Below, piece by piece: positions 21,595 through 32,685 of a DNA stretch of 64,000 bases. Position numbers and translations under genes: made by a program. This DNA comes from Sepioteuthis lessoniana (taxonomy: Eukaryota; Mollusca; Cephalopoda; Myopsida; Loliginidae). Within the stretch, counting starts at the first letter, position 1. Each line of letters begins with the position of its first letter. Where the stretch lies: assembly GCA_963585895.1 (NCBI GenBank), contig OY757911.1:88247275-88311274 (forward strand), in the 5' to 3' direction. The notes beneath the pieces were generated by a model, which did not search any database, was not told the origin of the DNA, and saw only the letters and a list, made by a program, of their open reading frames with translations.

Positions 21595-22470
21595 GGAATC
21601 TCTTCTAAAAATACGTCAGAAAAAATTAAAATTGCAACAAAGTTACGTAGACAATTTAGTCATCCTAGTAGTAAGAAATTGTGTGACTTAGTTAAAAATG
21701 CAGGAGTGATAGATCCTGAATTTATAAAAATTTTGCAGACACTCCCAAATTCATGTGAACTATGCATTCGTTACAAAAAGACTGAACCTAAACCTATTGT
21801 TGGAAATTTTAATATGGCGTCGGTGACCAGTGGTTCAAATTCTGGGATTTCTAAAAAGTCTTTGTATAAGCCGGCACCCAAGGAAAGAATCAAGGCCAAG
21901 CGTACAAACAGAAAGCCATTAGCGCAGAGTCAGCTTGTTGATCTCAATAATCCTCGATCAGCAAAAATCTGTAAGAATGGGATGAAATCATTACTTACTC
22001 TAGAACATAACTTTTTATATCCTGATGCTCAAAGAAGAGAAACAATTTGTACTCCAGGAAAAGCATCTATTTCTTGTAGACAATATGATACTGAAGTTGA
22101 TGACAAACTGAGTGAAACTATGAATGAGAAAGAGGATCGGAATAAAGAGGATTCAGTTGCAAAAGTTATTTGCCATGCACAACATTCTGCAAAGAAGAAA
22201 TTGCTTGGAAAAAGTCCAGGTTCAACCTGCAAGAAAAACCCTCATGTAATTGCTTCGGCTAAAGAAATAAAATCCAATTCTTCTTTCTTCAACAAAGATG
22301 CAAATACAACTTTGCTAAATGATATGAATGTCACATGGCTTCATTTTGATTCCAGTGACAGTGAAGAAGATTTAAATAGTAAAAGAAAAAAAAAAGAGAG
22401 ATGCTTGAGGGAAAAGAAATTGCAGAGATCTCTTGGGTACCAACTAACACACAAATTGCCCACTCCTTGA
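21595..22470 (+). pseudogene. Integrase zinc region fused to an unidentified open frame
   Basis: The first ~70 codons (to about 21810) look like the HHCC zinc region of copia integrase: RQFSHPSSKKLCDLVKNAG followed by CELCIRYKKTEPKPIVG. The first expected His seems replaced by Arg. The frame then leaves any integrase similarity and runs openly to 22470, from MASVTSGSNSGISKK (ATG at 21814) through a Lys/Ser-rich, acidic-patch protein (DSSDSEEDLNSKRKKKERC near the end). I do not recognise this part. It could be cellular coding sequence captured by the element, or an element-specific 3' ORF. A good-looking 3' splice site (pyrimidine tract then CAG at about 22569) lies downstream. Confidence 0.6.
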
Positions 22471-22611
22471 CAAAGAAATGAGTGCCTTCATTTAAGATCC
22501 TGGGGTTCATGTCTGAGCAGAAAGAGTCCTCTGTTTAATGTTGTTATACTTTCCTACTTTCTTTTGCAGAACTTATGCCCTACAGAAATGAAAAGAAAAA
22601 GGGGGAAGAAC

Positions 22612-22781
22612 TGTTAAGCCATGCAAGTGACCTCCCCTGATACTCTCTAGAAAAGAATAGTTTTGCTAAGACCGGAAGTAAACAAATGGCATATTGGTTG
22701 ATGTGAGAGTGTAAGAAGAAGGGTGTAATAAAGGCGTCTCCGTATGTAGAGTGTTATAGTCTGAGTTCTTTGTTTTTAACA
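22612..22781 (+). repeat. 3' LTR of the copia element
   Basis: 170 bp, TGTTAAGCC to TTTTTAACA, followed by the GACTG target duplication. A polypurine tract (AAAAGAAAAAGGGGGAAGAA) lies immediately upstream. Confidence 0.9.
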
Positions 22782-22789
22782 GACTGTAT

Positions 22790-23375
22790 ATTGTTATTGA
22801 TTGTTTCACATGTTGGTTGATAAATCGTTAGAATTAAACAGAGCATTAATTTATCTATTTGTTCCTGTTAGCCTTAGAATAAACGCTATACTAACACAAT
22901 AACTGCAACCATTATACTAATGAGCCGGTTAAAATATGATATACAAGAATCAAAACCTTAACAGAACTGACTTTATATTTGGAAATAAGAGACAGTCAAA
23001 TAAATATGTAATCAAATTCTAACTAGGAATGAAATTCAATCTAATGGCTGAATTTTTTTCAGGCTAAATTTGCATGTGGTGAAACTTATAATTTCTTCAA
23101 TGGTTGTTAGCTTAGATAGTAACAAATACTAAAAAAAGGGAAAATTGAAAATTAATTTGAATATTTCATATTAAATAACAACTAAAATAATAAACAAGAT
23201 TTCTTACTAAATACTACTTTTAAGGCTGTTGGATATTAGTTACATCACACTTTTAACATCTTTATCTTTATTTGTTAAATGAAGCATTGTGAATCATTAT
23301 TATTAGCTATTTTCAACAGTATTTTCTTTCATCTTTTAATTTTTGTTCCTTTATTAAAAAAATAGAAACTCACAT
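22790..23375. other. AT-rich stretch, no gene
   Basis: Nothing recognised beyond the ordinary AT-rich background. Confidence 0.4.
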
Positions 23376-23526
23376 GAGATGTTATTTCTATAACAGCAAG
23401 GAACAGCATATATCAGAGATAATAATTAATAAAGAATAAGCTTTTGGTAAGACTTGAACTCATATCCTCTTTTGCTTAGAAAAAAACCAGGTAACTTATA
23501 GCGGCTGCTTTACCAACTAAACGTCA
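23376..23526 (-). repeat. tRNA-headed SINE (family H) copy
   Basis: On the minus strand: TTAGTTGGTAAAGCAGCCGC (tRNA A-box position), GATATGAGTTCAAGTCTTAC (B-box), then a body ending CTTGCTGTTATAGAAATAAC. The same order is seen at 17.0 kb. Confidence 0.55.
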
Positions 23527-23529
23527 AAA

Positions 23530-24387
23530 GAAGAAAGTAAAATACCAATCAAAATCTCATTATAATTCACCAAACAGTTGTCATTCTATACAAATAAAGG
23601 TTTGCTCATTTTTTACCTTATTCCCATTAAGCTTTCAGGATTCGTTAGAGTCATGCTTGGAAAGATCTAGAACTGTATTAGGTGATTCAGCTCCTGATGG
23701 TTTTTAGGTGGAATCTATCTCTCACTCAATGTCTTACAGCCCACATCACTGTAAAAGGGTATTTGTCTTGTGCCAAATGTCAATAACCAACTTTCTTGGT
23801 AATCATTACAAGAGACAAAATGACTCTCTTCCTATATGCAACTATGCAACTTAGACCCTCTCTGTTATGTCCAGGCACAGAGACACTAAGAGGGAATTCA
23901 TTTTATCTCAGCAATCACCTGACAAAAAAAAAAAAAAGAAAAAAAGGGTTAGAAGCCGAATAAAAAAAATTTTTTTTTTAATTTGGTTAATACTACCGAA
24001 TTAAATATTAATCAATTTTTAGAGGTTTTTGTAGGTATCTGAGATCTCCAAACAAAACCGAAGTTGTCTTTTGTACACTATGCTTGGTGTTGATAAGACA
24101 ATAACTTATAGTAAATAAACAATAATAACAAATAAAATCCCTTTTAAATATAAATAATTAGAAATTAAACTTTAGTAAAAGTAATTCTACTTAAAAAAAT
24201 TTTTTTTTTTAATTAATGACCATCTTGGAGCCTATATATAGTATGAGGAAGTACTGTAAGTTAATGATAATGGTCAAATTTTTAACTTAATTTTTCTATG
24301 GAAATTTACATTTGATTTATCCAATATTGAAAAGATTAATTTTAAAATCATTCATTTATGAAATCTATTTTTGAATTATGCCAACAG
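23530..24387. other. AT-rich stretch with poly(A)/poly(T) runs
   Basis: No gene. Long A and T runs lie near 23925-23980 and 24195-24212. A GC-richer piece at 23690-23890 could be an unidentified repeat. Confidence 0.4.
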
Positions 24388-24690
24388 ATGGGGCTGTAGA
24401 ATACACTGACTGCATCTCTGCGGTGGGGTAACCCCAACCTGCACCAACAAGTGTCTTGGATATGACACTAAACCACACTAAACCATTTGATGGTGAGGCT
24501 TCAGTCCTGGAGCTTTGGAAGGAGTAGTACTTGTTAGGGTCTCATTTACTGATCAAATAGAACTATTTAATCATTTAATTGTGTGAAAACAGATATTAAA
24601 TTGAATTGTTTGTGTTAAGTAACAATACTTGAAACTCTTTAACTGTGTGCTAACAGATTAGCTCTGGCTTGTTTAAAATGCTACCTACAA
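24388..24690 (+). repeat. SINE family C copy
   Basis: GGGGCTGTAGAATACACTGA, ATGACACTAAACCACACTAA and GATGGTGAGGCTTCAGTCCT, then a middle and a diverged 3' half with AATACTTGAAACTC, as in the copy at 6.7 kb. Confidence 0.65.
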
Positions 24691-24734
24691 ACTATTCATT
24701 TACAAATCATATATGTCTAATACATATATATGTG

Positions 24735-25862
24735 TGTTGTGACAAGGAAATATGACACCCTAATACATTTGCTGAGTCATGGGTGAGAGGGTGTGACTCT
24801 CTGACCGTCAGCAACTATAGTAGTAAGCAGAATAATGGAAAGAGAGGCTGCCTCTCTCTCTCCCCCACCCTTTCTATCATTACAAGGTGATATGGGTGTG
24901 GGAGAGCCTCACTCTCTATTAGCCATGTATTTGTCAGCGGAGAAGCAAACCTTCGACCATGATTGGTACCGAGGAAGAGCCCACCAAAATATCAACACGT
25001 GGTGAATTTTTCAAACTACGGAAATAAATTAGTTGCCATTCATTCATCACCGGGTGAAGACATATAGTTAGTTGCTGTTCATTCATCACAGGGTGAAGAC
25101 GCATAAAGAGTCGCCATGTAGTTGTCAAAGGATGAAGACGTATAAGAAGTTGCCATGTAGTCTTTGTTTGTTGTAAAACCAAGAACATAATTTGAGATAT
25201 GGAAGAAACCCAAATTCCAAAATAATGTCGCACAGAGAACACAGAGAAAAGTGAGAAGCTTATCACTTGAATGAACTTAAACTCCAAGGTATGGTGGCCT
25301 CATTAAATGAATACCCAAAGAAAAGACCTGTCCACGAGGAAAGGAACAATAATTAATCCTGGTCTTATCTGAAATAAGACGTGTATCCTTCTACCAACGT
25401 GTTATGGAAACCCAATAATGAAAGAAAAAGAGAAGAGAATAAATTCCACAAAACTCCAAGTAAGTGAACATACAATTTAAGTATATTTAACTTTATCCTG
25501 CTGCATTCATACTGAAATGATAAACTTGAGATTTGGAGCACGTGCTCTGCCATTAAATCCCATAGTCTGAAGAAAAGCGGACTGTGTCTACCATTGTCAA
25601 ACTACCTTCTCACCTTCTGCCATCAACAGATATTTTATGGAGGACTTGTCTCATGATAAAGATATTTTATGAAGGGCTTAGTCCGTGATACAGATATTTC
25701 GAGTGGAGGCTCTTTCCGAGATACAGAAAGACTTTCTCGCTCTTGACTTTTACCCAAATTGTTTTTTTGTCTTTGTTTCTTTCTTTTATTCAATAAAAGA
25801 ATATTGTTATTAATCTTGTTAACCCAAATATGGCAGTTCAGAGTCCTTATTTTGTTGTGGAA
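24735..25862 (+). repeat. LTR-like unit with two internal tandem arrays
   Basis: About 1.1 kb that is GC-richer than its surroundings. It starts TGTTGTGACAAGGAAATATG and has a polyadenylation signal AATAAA at about 25792. A degenerate ~40-bp array lies at 25028-25160 (units contain TTCATCACAGGGTGAAGACG) and a ~36-bp array at 25628-25735 (units contain ACAGATATTTTATGGAGG). This would suit a solo LTR of a larger element. I could not find a target duplication or a second LTR, so the call is tentative. Short antisense open frames inside are not supported. Confidence 0.35.
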
Positions 25863-26119
25863 GAATTGTATTTGTCAAAGACCTTGTATTTGAGGGGGAA
25901 AAGCTGGCCAGTTAGCTGTGTTGACTCTTAATAATTCACCTATAACTCGCTTAGTAGCTTTAAAATGTGGTTCCACTTGGGAGTTGGTGATATCTGAACA
26001 CTTAATACCGTTTGGCAGACCATGGTCAATGTCTGTGCCCTGCATTAACTTGGACTTGGTGGGAACGAACAGCGCCCTACAAGCCCGCTGGATACATGGT
26101 GGTGTAACAGTGTGTATAA
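25863..26119. other. GC-richer unclassified segment
   Basis: Higher GC than its neighbours with overlapping open frames of 72 and 82 codons on opposite strands, neither with a recognisable domain. It is probably the interior of an unknown repeat between the LTR-like unit and a SINE tail. Confidence 0.3.
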
Positions 26120-26178
26120 ACAAGGTTTCACATTAAATAACCTGCAAGGGTTAATATGCCATAAAACCCAACCAACCA
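26120..26178 (+). repeat. SINE family B 3' tail fragment
   Basis: CACATTAAATAACCTGCAAG and GGTTAATATGCCATAAAACC match the family B 3' end only. Confidence 0.5.
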
Positions 26179-26179
26179 A

Positions 26180-27862
26180 ACTACTCTAATATAAGAAGCT
26201 GTGTTTTTTTTAATTCTCTCTCTTTTGGTGGCTGCAAACACAAGGAAATAAGTAGTAGCATAGATAGAGAACAACTGAACCATTCAAAGATTCAAGAAGA
26301 GCTGGTTCTAACTAGAATGAAGAATATACTTCATACATTGTGTCAGTTATCCATTTCCACATACTTCTACAGCCTCAGAAACTGAATAGATGCAATAAAA
26401 CAACAGAGGTTCTATATTTGAGGTGAATTGTGTTTTTGTATTTCTCCTCTCCATCAGATGATCAGCCATAGCCGTTGTCAGTGACTATGCTACAGTACAT
26501 CCCAAATAAACAAGTAACTTTATTGCTAGACAGTACTGTTTACTTTACAAAAGGAAGAGGCTTAAAGAAAGCACCCAAAAGAAAGCCTGTTTCCTTACTT
26601 CCCAATTAGCTCATGAAAGCTATTGGGCATCTTATAAGCAGGTGAACTATACAAAAGAAACAGGATATTCAACCAACTCATAAAGACAGGAAGAATATCT
26701 TGCATGGTGTAAGGGTTAGCAAGACCATTGGCTTTCATTTTAAATCAAAGCGGAAGAGTAAGACGTTCGCAAGAAAATCAAGATCTGTACCACCATGGCA
26801 CCCAATAGATATTTGTAGTACTACGACACCACATAGATACTTGTACCACCACAGTTCTAAAGGGTCTATGAGTGTAGCATTACCACTTAAATTTCAGTCA
26901 GATCCTTGCAGTTACTGTACCATGAGAAGAAGTGATGATCACATGAAACACAGTCTGTTGGTTTGATTGATACAAAGTTTATTTGTTATAATCCTTTTCT
27001 GGTGGTCAAGAACAAGAAAGAAACAGAATGAAATGAGTCAAGCGCTTTAGGTAGACAGAAAGAAATAATCCATCATAAAATGAGAAAGACACAGACCTAG
27101 GTATTATTCTTTGAGGTTGGCATGGGACACTTTTGAGGAGCTCACCCGAAATGGGTACTATAATTTTCAGCCCATCTCACATCTCTGCAGCTCAGCTCCA
27201 ACTCACTTTCTTATCCTATCCCATGTCCCATTTAATGACTTTTCCATTTGAATTTCTTCCAGCCAATCAGAGCCCATCAGGTGATTGCTCCTCATACATT
27301 TCACTTTTAACTTGGGCGTCTGCTGCTATCATGATCTGGATTTCAGGAATATACTATTCACTTTCCTATTCATTTCTCCCTTATCATCATGCCACTCTCT
27401 CTCTTACAGCCTCAAATCTCTTTCTTATATCTGTCCCTCCTTTTCCACTGTCATCTGGTTGACCTTTAAATCTAGCAAGGAAACAACTTACTACTAAAGC
27501 AATTAACCAGAATCCCAAATTATATTACAGATCTATTTACAAAAAGAAGAAATCTAAAGAAGACTTAAGAATACTCCAGCTGTAAATAGAATCTTGTTGA
27601 ATAATATATGAAGTTGGTCCTTTTAATAGCTTATCACTGACAAATAAATATACAAAGGTAGAGAAGATATAAAGCAAAAATCACGTATGTAATATATTAT
27701 TGAGTCAGAGACACTTAATTGTAGGAGGAAATATCAGTTGTAGGAGAGAAAAAGATTTTTCAAATTGGAAATAACACAAGCAAAAGAGAAAACATTCAAG
27801 TAAAGTATGCAGATTTATATTTTGACATATTCAAATAACTATATTCAGGAGGTGGGTATGGC
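26180..27862. other. Stretch without recognised gene or repeat
   Basis: Somewhat GC-richer than the surroundings, with open frames of 88, 109 and 70 codons near 26700-27500. They lack domains and splice context, and two of them overlap in different frames. I cannot support any as a gene. Confidence 0.35.
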
Positions 27863-27863
27863 A

Positions 27864-28066
27864 TAGTTTGGTTTGATTTCTTTAATGTCATATCAATCTT
27901 TGTGGGTTATTTAATGCCAAAGCCATCCTTGTAGAAGAAGAGCAGTGATATTATTTAACCCATAGATGGAGAGATAAAAGGGATCATACTTTAACTAAGG
28001 GTATTACTCCTAAAAGGAACATAATAGCATGACTGGAGTTCACACTCACTCACTTATAGCTGCTGT
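27864..28066 (-). repeat. SINE family B copy
   Basis: Minus strand family B: TTATTTAATGCCAAAGCCAT, TATTTAACCCATAGATGGAG, AACTAAGGGTATTACTCC and CATGACTGGAGTTCACACTC. Confidence 0.7.
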
Positions 28067-28069
28067 TTG

Positions 28070-28370
28070 TATAATATGCCATTAGACGACAAACAACCTT
28101 CTTCAGTTATCTAATGCCAAATCCATCCTTCTAGAAGGATAATAGTGGTACTATTTAACTCATAAATGGGAGGATAAGAAGGTTCATACCTTTCCTATTT
28201 GTCTGAAATTGAATGTAATAGCATGACTAGAGTTTGAACTTGCTTACTACAATTCCACATTTTTTTTCAATTCAATTCACAATTCCACAATCCAGCGCTT
28301 TAATGATTACACCACGAGGACCCCCCTTTTGAGGCTGCAGCCATTACACAATGAGGACTCCCTAGTTATG
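28070..28370 (-). repeat. SINE family B copy plus head fragment, tandem with the previous
   Basis: A second minus-strand family B copy directly follows the first: CTAATGCCAAATCCATCCTT, CTATTTAACTCATAAATGGG, and head TTAATGATTACACCACGAGG. It is followed at 28325-28370 by a further head fragment (TTTTGAGGCTGCAGCCATTA). The CAATTCCACA word is duplicated inside the head. Confidence 0.65.
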
Positions 28371-28371
28371 G

Positions 28372-28635
28372 CATGACAGTTATGCTTGGATGAAATGGAT
28401 TTGGTAAACTGAGTTCAGATCCAAGCCAAGGTTGTTTGTGTTTCACTTTGTGTTAATGCCTCTGGAGAAAGCATAAATCAGTATTTTCTCCTCTCAACTA
28501 TGAGTAATTAGTAGGGCAGACTGTCTCTTTAGCTTTAGTATGGCAACCAGTCTAGGAAAAGAAAAAATTGGAAGTCAAACCAATTGTACTTGACATAAAA
28601 ATTGACCCAGTGTTGCATCCTGTCTATGGTGGAGG
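28372..28635 (+). repeat. SINE family E copy, diverged
   Basis: GTTCAGATCCAAGCCAAGG (B-box region), TTAATGCCTCTGGAGAAAGC and CTCAACTATGAGTAATTAGT (central block), GCAACCAGTCTAGGAAAAG and the tail AAAAATTGACCCAGTGTTGC. Confidence 0.6.
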
Positions 28636-29106
28636 GATTCGGTAAATACATTAAAAATGCCAAGGAAACAATTGCTGTTCTTAAAAAATCTGTATATGTG
28701 CATTTTTACTAAGTTTAGATTTTAAAGTACACATTCAAAAATACACAAGAGATAGGGAATAGATATTCTATAGAAAACAGATATAAATAGGTAAACTGAG
28801 CTGTAATGGCACAGAGTCCTAGACAAATCAAGGTAATACACAAATAGTATATGAAGATATTAATGTATTTGATACAATGAAGCACAAGTAATCTGAACAA
28901 ATATACTCATTAAGGCACTGAAGTAGACAAAGATAAGTTCATTTAGTTTAAAAGAGTTTTATTTATCTTCAGGAGCTCCTTCTGATGATAAATGATTATA
29001 TTTGGTCTCAATGCAACAGCAGTAGTCTATATTTAGTGAAAGAGACATCAGGGTATTTTTTTTTAAGACTAAGCTAAGTATTTGATTACAGTCAATTTTG
29101 GTAACC

Positions 29107-29108
29107 TG

Positions 29109-29156
<48 letters not shown>

Positions 29157-29182
29157 TGTGTGTTTGTGTGTGTGTGTATTGA
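29107..29182. repeat. Compound (A)n(TA)n(TG)n microsatellite
   Basis: A run of ~31 A followed by TA and TG dinucleotide tracts, a typical decayed poly(A) tail or slippage tract. Confidence 0.9.
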
Positions 29183-29189
29183 TACTGGC

Positions 29190-29640
29190 TCAACTGAAGA
29201 TTGGTCATATGAAACTCAGAATCCTGTTTTATTCTATTTTATGTTTAAAATATTGTGATTTTACTCAGCATTTTGTGCATAGAGTGGTCTATTTTACTGA
29301 TTTAATCTACTTTTAGTGTTAAATTTTAATCTAAATATATAAAGATTTAATGCTAAAAGTATTTTTAATCAGTAAAATTTATACAGTACTCAATGCACAA
29401 AAATACAGAGAAATATCAATATATTTCAAGTATGAAATAAGAATAATAAGATAATAAAAACTCAACTTAAAGTTTCACGTTGTTGATCTTCAGGTAAGCT
29501 AATATTTGATGCATGTTAAATACCATCTCAATTGAGAATCAACAATGTGAAACAGAGTCATGATTTTTTTATCCTGTTTTATAATTATCTTATTTTCATA
29601 CTTGAAATATATAATAAGAGTTGGGAGAGTGCTCAATATC
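29190..29640. repeat. Cluster of imperfect inverted repeats (foldback element)
   Basis: Two hairpins lie side by side. Arms at 29268-29334 and 29341-29406 pair (TTTTACTGATTTAATCTACT with its complement). Arms at 29412-29493 and 29530-29611 pair (ATATTTCAAGTATGAAATAA and AAAGTTTCACGTTGTTGATC). A third arm-like copy lies at 29205-29255. There is no coding capacity. It resembles a MITE or foldback transposon. Confidence 0.6.
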
Positions 29641-29736
29641 TGTGATAGAGCTATTAAATAATAATTATAATAATAATAATAATGAGTAAATATATATTAG
29701 TTTTTATATAAAAACTAATACATATTAACTTAGATA

Positions 29737-31094
29737 CAAGGCTCGTTAAATAAGTTTCCAGACTTTTTTTCATATGGGCACTTTTATTGATAGTACACAC
29801 ATGAAACTCTAGTCCCCTTCGAAGTAATCTCCTCCGGCTGCAATGCACTTGTTGTACCGTTCCAATAACTTCTGGAAGCCCCATGGAAGTCCTCTTGTGT
29901 GAGTGTGTTAATGACCTTCATCACAGCCTCATTCATCTCCTCAATTGTCTCATAACGATAGCCTCTAAGTTTTTCCTTGAGCTTAGGGAATAACCAAAAG
30001 TCACAGGGAGCAAGGTCTGGACTATAGGGAGGGTGAGGAACTGTCTTGATGCCCATCTTGGTCAAATAGTCTGTGACAAGGATAGAGGTGTGGACTGGTG
30101 CATTGTCCTGGTGGAAATGCCACTGACCCGATTTGAAGAGTGCTGGCCTCTTCTGACGGAATCTCTTCCTGAACTTCCTTAAAACCTCAACATAGTATTC
30201 CTTGTTGACTGTCTGTCTAGTGGGAACCCAGTGCATTTAGATCATGCCAGTGGTGTCAAAAAAAAAAAAAAAAAAAAAGGGATCATCAAAAGTTTGTGGG
30301 TGGATTTGCTCTGTCTAGCCTTCTTGGGTCTGGGAGAGCCAGCATGCTTCCACTGGGAACTCTGTCTCTTGGTCTCTGGGTCATAGCAGTAGATCCAGCT
30401 TTCATTGCAGGTCACCAGAGCATCAAGAACTGCGGGATCTGAATTGATCAGCTCGACCATCTTCCTGCTGTCATGACAATGTCTTTCTTTCTGATCTTCT
30501 CTGAGCACCCTTGGGACAAACTTCGCACAAATCTACCGCATCTTCAGTTCCTCATGAATAATTGTGTGTACAGTTCCCACACTGACATCAAACTGTGCAC
30601 TTATCTCTAGAGACACACAACAGTCCTTATCCATGAAATTCTTTATTTGGCCAATCAACTCTGGTGTTCTGACTTCCTTACTCCTCCCACACCTCTCATC
30701 ATCACAGACTCCCTGCCTTCCTTGAATCTCTTATGCCACTCAAAAACTGATGCTCAATTCATGCAAGATGGTCAAAAAGCAGTCTGAAGCATTCCATATG
30801 TTTCTGTGGCATTTTTTCCAAGTTTAAAACAGAATTTTATTAAATACCGTTCTTTTAAAATGTCCTCATGTCCATATTGCATTTTTGAAATTCACCAGCT
30901 GTGACAATCAGGCTTTATAGGGTGTATTCCAATTCCTGCTGTAGCTGTTGATTTGAACCTGAAATCATAAAAATTGGTCAGTCATCTCATAAGATGTATA
31001 ACAATAACATAGTGAATTTTCAAGAGTCTACGACAATTTTATATGCTTGTATAAAAAAAAAAAAAAAGTATGGAAATTTATTGAAGGCACCGCG
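29737..31094 (-). mobile_element. Mariner element, near full length (copy 2)
   Basis: 1,358 bp flanked by TA. Inverted repeats of ~27 bp share the order GTT(A/C)AATAA(G/A)TTTCCA(G/T)AC. The transposase lies on the minus strand. This copy keeps the region missing from the 13.7-kb copy. It is inactivated by stops, by a 21-base A/T run at 30258-30278 in the coding region (7 bases in the other copy, so a frameshift), and by a break near 29880. It belongs to the same family as the 13.7-kb element. Confidence 0.92.
29784..30540 (-). pseudogene. Mariner transposase (DD34D), frameshifted
   Basis: Encodes the cut-and-paste transposase of mariner elements. The minus-strand pieces at 30242-30508 and 29784-30236 carry the three catalytic aspartates: SWIYCYDPETKRQS, WHFHQDNAPVHTS and [15 protein letters not shown]. 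The last two Asp are 34 residues apart, which defines DD34D. The two pieces are in different frames because of the expanded T-run between them. N-terminal helix-turn-helix coding continues upstream to about 30830 in broken frames. Gene builds often call such sequences SETMAR-like, but no SET domain is present. Confidence 0.9.
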
Positions 31095-31830
31095 TATATA
31101 TGCTTCTAAGTGCAATCTAACAAAAAACAGAATATCAGAGTGATTTTTATTTAAAAAAAAAAGAAAAAAAAAAAAGTGTATTTGTCCAGTGCAGATTTTT
31201 TTTATTGATCAGTCTGTTGGTTATATCCTATTGTTATAACATTTTCCACTGATTCATTCTATTCTAATGAGTATTGGTTTCTGAATGATGAATCTATGTT
31301 TGTAGTATTAGATTTATTAACTCTTGTTTCTACTCTGGCCACTATGCATGTGTTATTGTAACTTTTGTTCAAGAGTCCACTCACGTCATTCTTAGCTTTC
31401 TTTTGTTCTCAAATCTCTCATATTGAATTATGGGATGTCACTGATTACTTGTGGTGTTTTGCATTTATAAATATATAAAATATTTTAGACTTAACTTTTC
31501 TTTATTACAAATATAGTCAGTATTGCCCATAAATAAGTTGTTGGGATTGAATAATGAATAAAAGTGATAAGAATAAAAAATAAAATAAAACCAGGAAAAA
31601 ATAAATAAAATAAATACAAAAGTAATAATCTTCCAGGAGGCCTTTAACAGGAAGAACAATCTAAGGTGCCAAAATTTTATTATTTTTGATGCACATCATA
31701 CCATCAAAACATATATCATTAGGTATTACAATATCACTTATGAATAAATACACCCCAACTAATTTTTTTATAAAAAGTTAATTTTCTTTTAAACCAAATA
31801 CTAGGATTTTATTTCTAATAGAACATTATA

Positions 31831-32084
31831 TAAGTAAAGTTGGCGACCTTAGTCGAGGGTGATCCACAGACTCCCTTTTCAATAGCTACTACACCGAGGG
31901 GAGGGCGCTACTCCATTCCCTGGATTGCTCCACTTTACCCTTGATCCTTACCTTATAATGCTGAGTGTTAAGCAAGGCGGCATCAAGTACCATTTTCTGA
32001 GTCTTTGGTATGACCTGACCTGGGATTGAAACTGGGTCTTCCGGACCATTGGCGAACACTCTACTCATTAGGCCAATGGCTTGG
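31831..32084 (-). repeat. SINE family A copy
   Basis: Minus strand: A-box TAATGAGTAGAGTGTTCGCC, diverged B-box, AAAATGGTACTTGATGCC, GTAGTAGCTATTGAAAAGGG and the end GTCGCCAACTTTACTTATA. Full length. Confidence 0.8.
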
Positions 32085-32578
32085 TAGAACATGATATAAT
32101 CAGAGCAAATATTTTTAAATATAATTTACTAATAAATTCTACACCATTAAAAAAACTAACCAAAAATATATTAGAAGTTAAAAAATAAGTACACTTTATG
32201 TGTGTGAGTGTGAAGAAGTTCTGTTATTTTTGGCGTTTTTGATTTATATCAAAACCCATAACAGGATGGAAATAAATTTATAATCCTAATTTGACCGGTT
32301 TTTGTTTTTTTCTTATATCTAAGAAATATATATATATATATATATAAAAAATGCAATTTTATCTTTGGTTACATAGTTTTAATGTGATGATAAATAATAG
32401 CAAATAATATCAATTTTGATTGTATAATGTCTCACTAGAAATAGTAAAATTCTGGTATTTTTGAAACTTTTTATAAAAAAATTAGTAGAGGTTCACTTAT
32501 TCATGTGTAATACTGTATATTGTGTATGTGTGTGTGTGTATTTGCGTATATGTGTATACATATGCACACATATATATG

Positions 32579-32685
32579 TGGGGGTGTCCTTGTGGTGTAA
32601 TAGAGCATTGGACTGGAGAATCGTAGTAAGCAAGTTCAAACTCCAATAACCCAAGGTTGATATGCCATTAAACAAGCAAACAAAA
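32579..32685 (+). repeat. SINE family B copy with internal deletion
   Basis: Head GGGGTGTCCTTGTGGTGTAA and B-box region AAGTTCAAACTCCAATAACC are joined directly to the tail AAGGTTGATATGCCATTAAA. The central domain is deleted. Confidence 0.75.

Larger units (their letters stand above)
20035..22786 (+). mobile_element. Copia-type LTR retrotransposon, internally deleted, with 5-bp target duplication
   Basis: Two 170-bp LTRs (20040-20209 and 22612-22781) begin TGTTAA and end TTAACA, and GACTG flanks both sides. A primer-binding site, gag, zinc knuckle, aspartic protease and the integrase zinc-binding region follow in order. The integrase core, reverse transcriptase and RNase H are missing. A foreign-looking open frame occupies the 3' half, followed by a polypurine tract at about 22591-22611. 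Gene order and protease type (DSGA) are those of Ty1/copia. The LTRs differ at 9 sites, so the insertion is not recent. The protein region is interrupted by in-frame stops and frameshifts. Confidence 0.9.

Noticed and set aside
27133..27497. Overlapping frames of 109 and 70 codons
   Set aside because: They overlap in different frames, are rich in Ser/Leu/Tyr from AT/TC-biased DNA and show no domain.
29784..30236. Cellular SETMAR methyltransferase gene
   Set aside because: Only the mariner transposase part exists, with TA-flanked inverted repeats; no SET domain is nearby.
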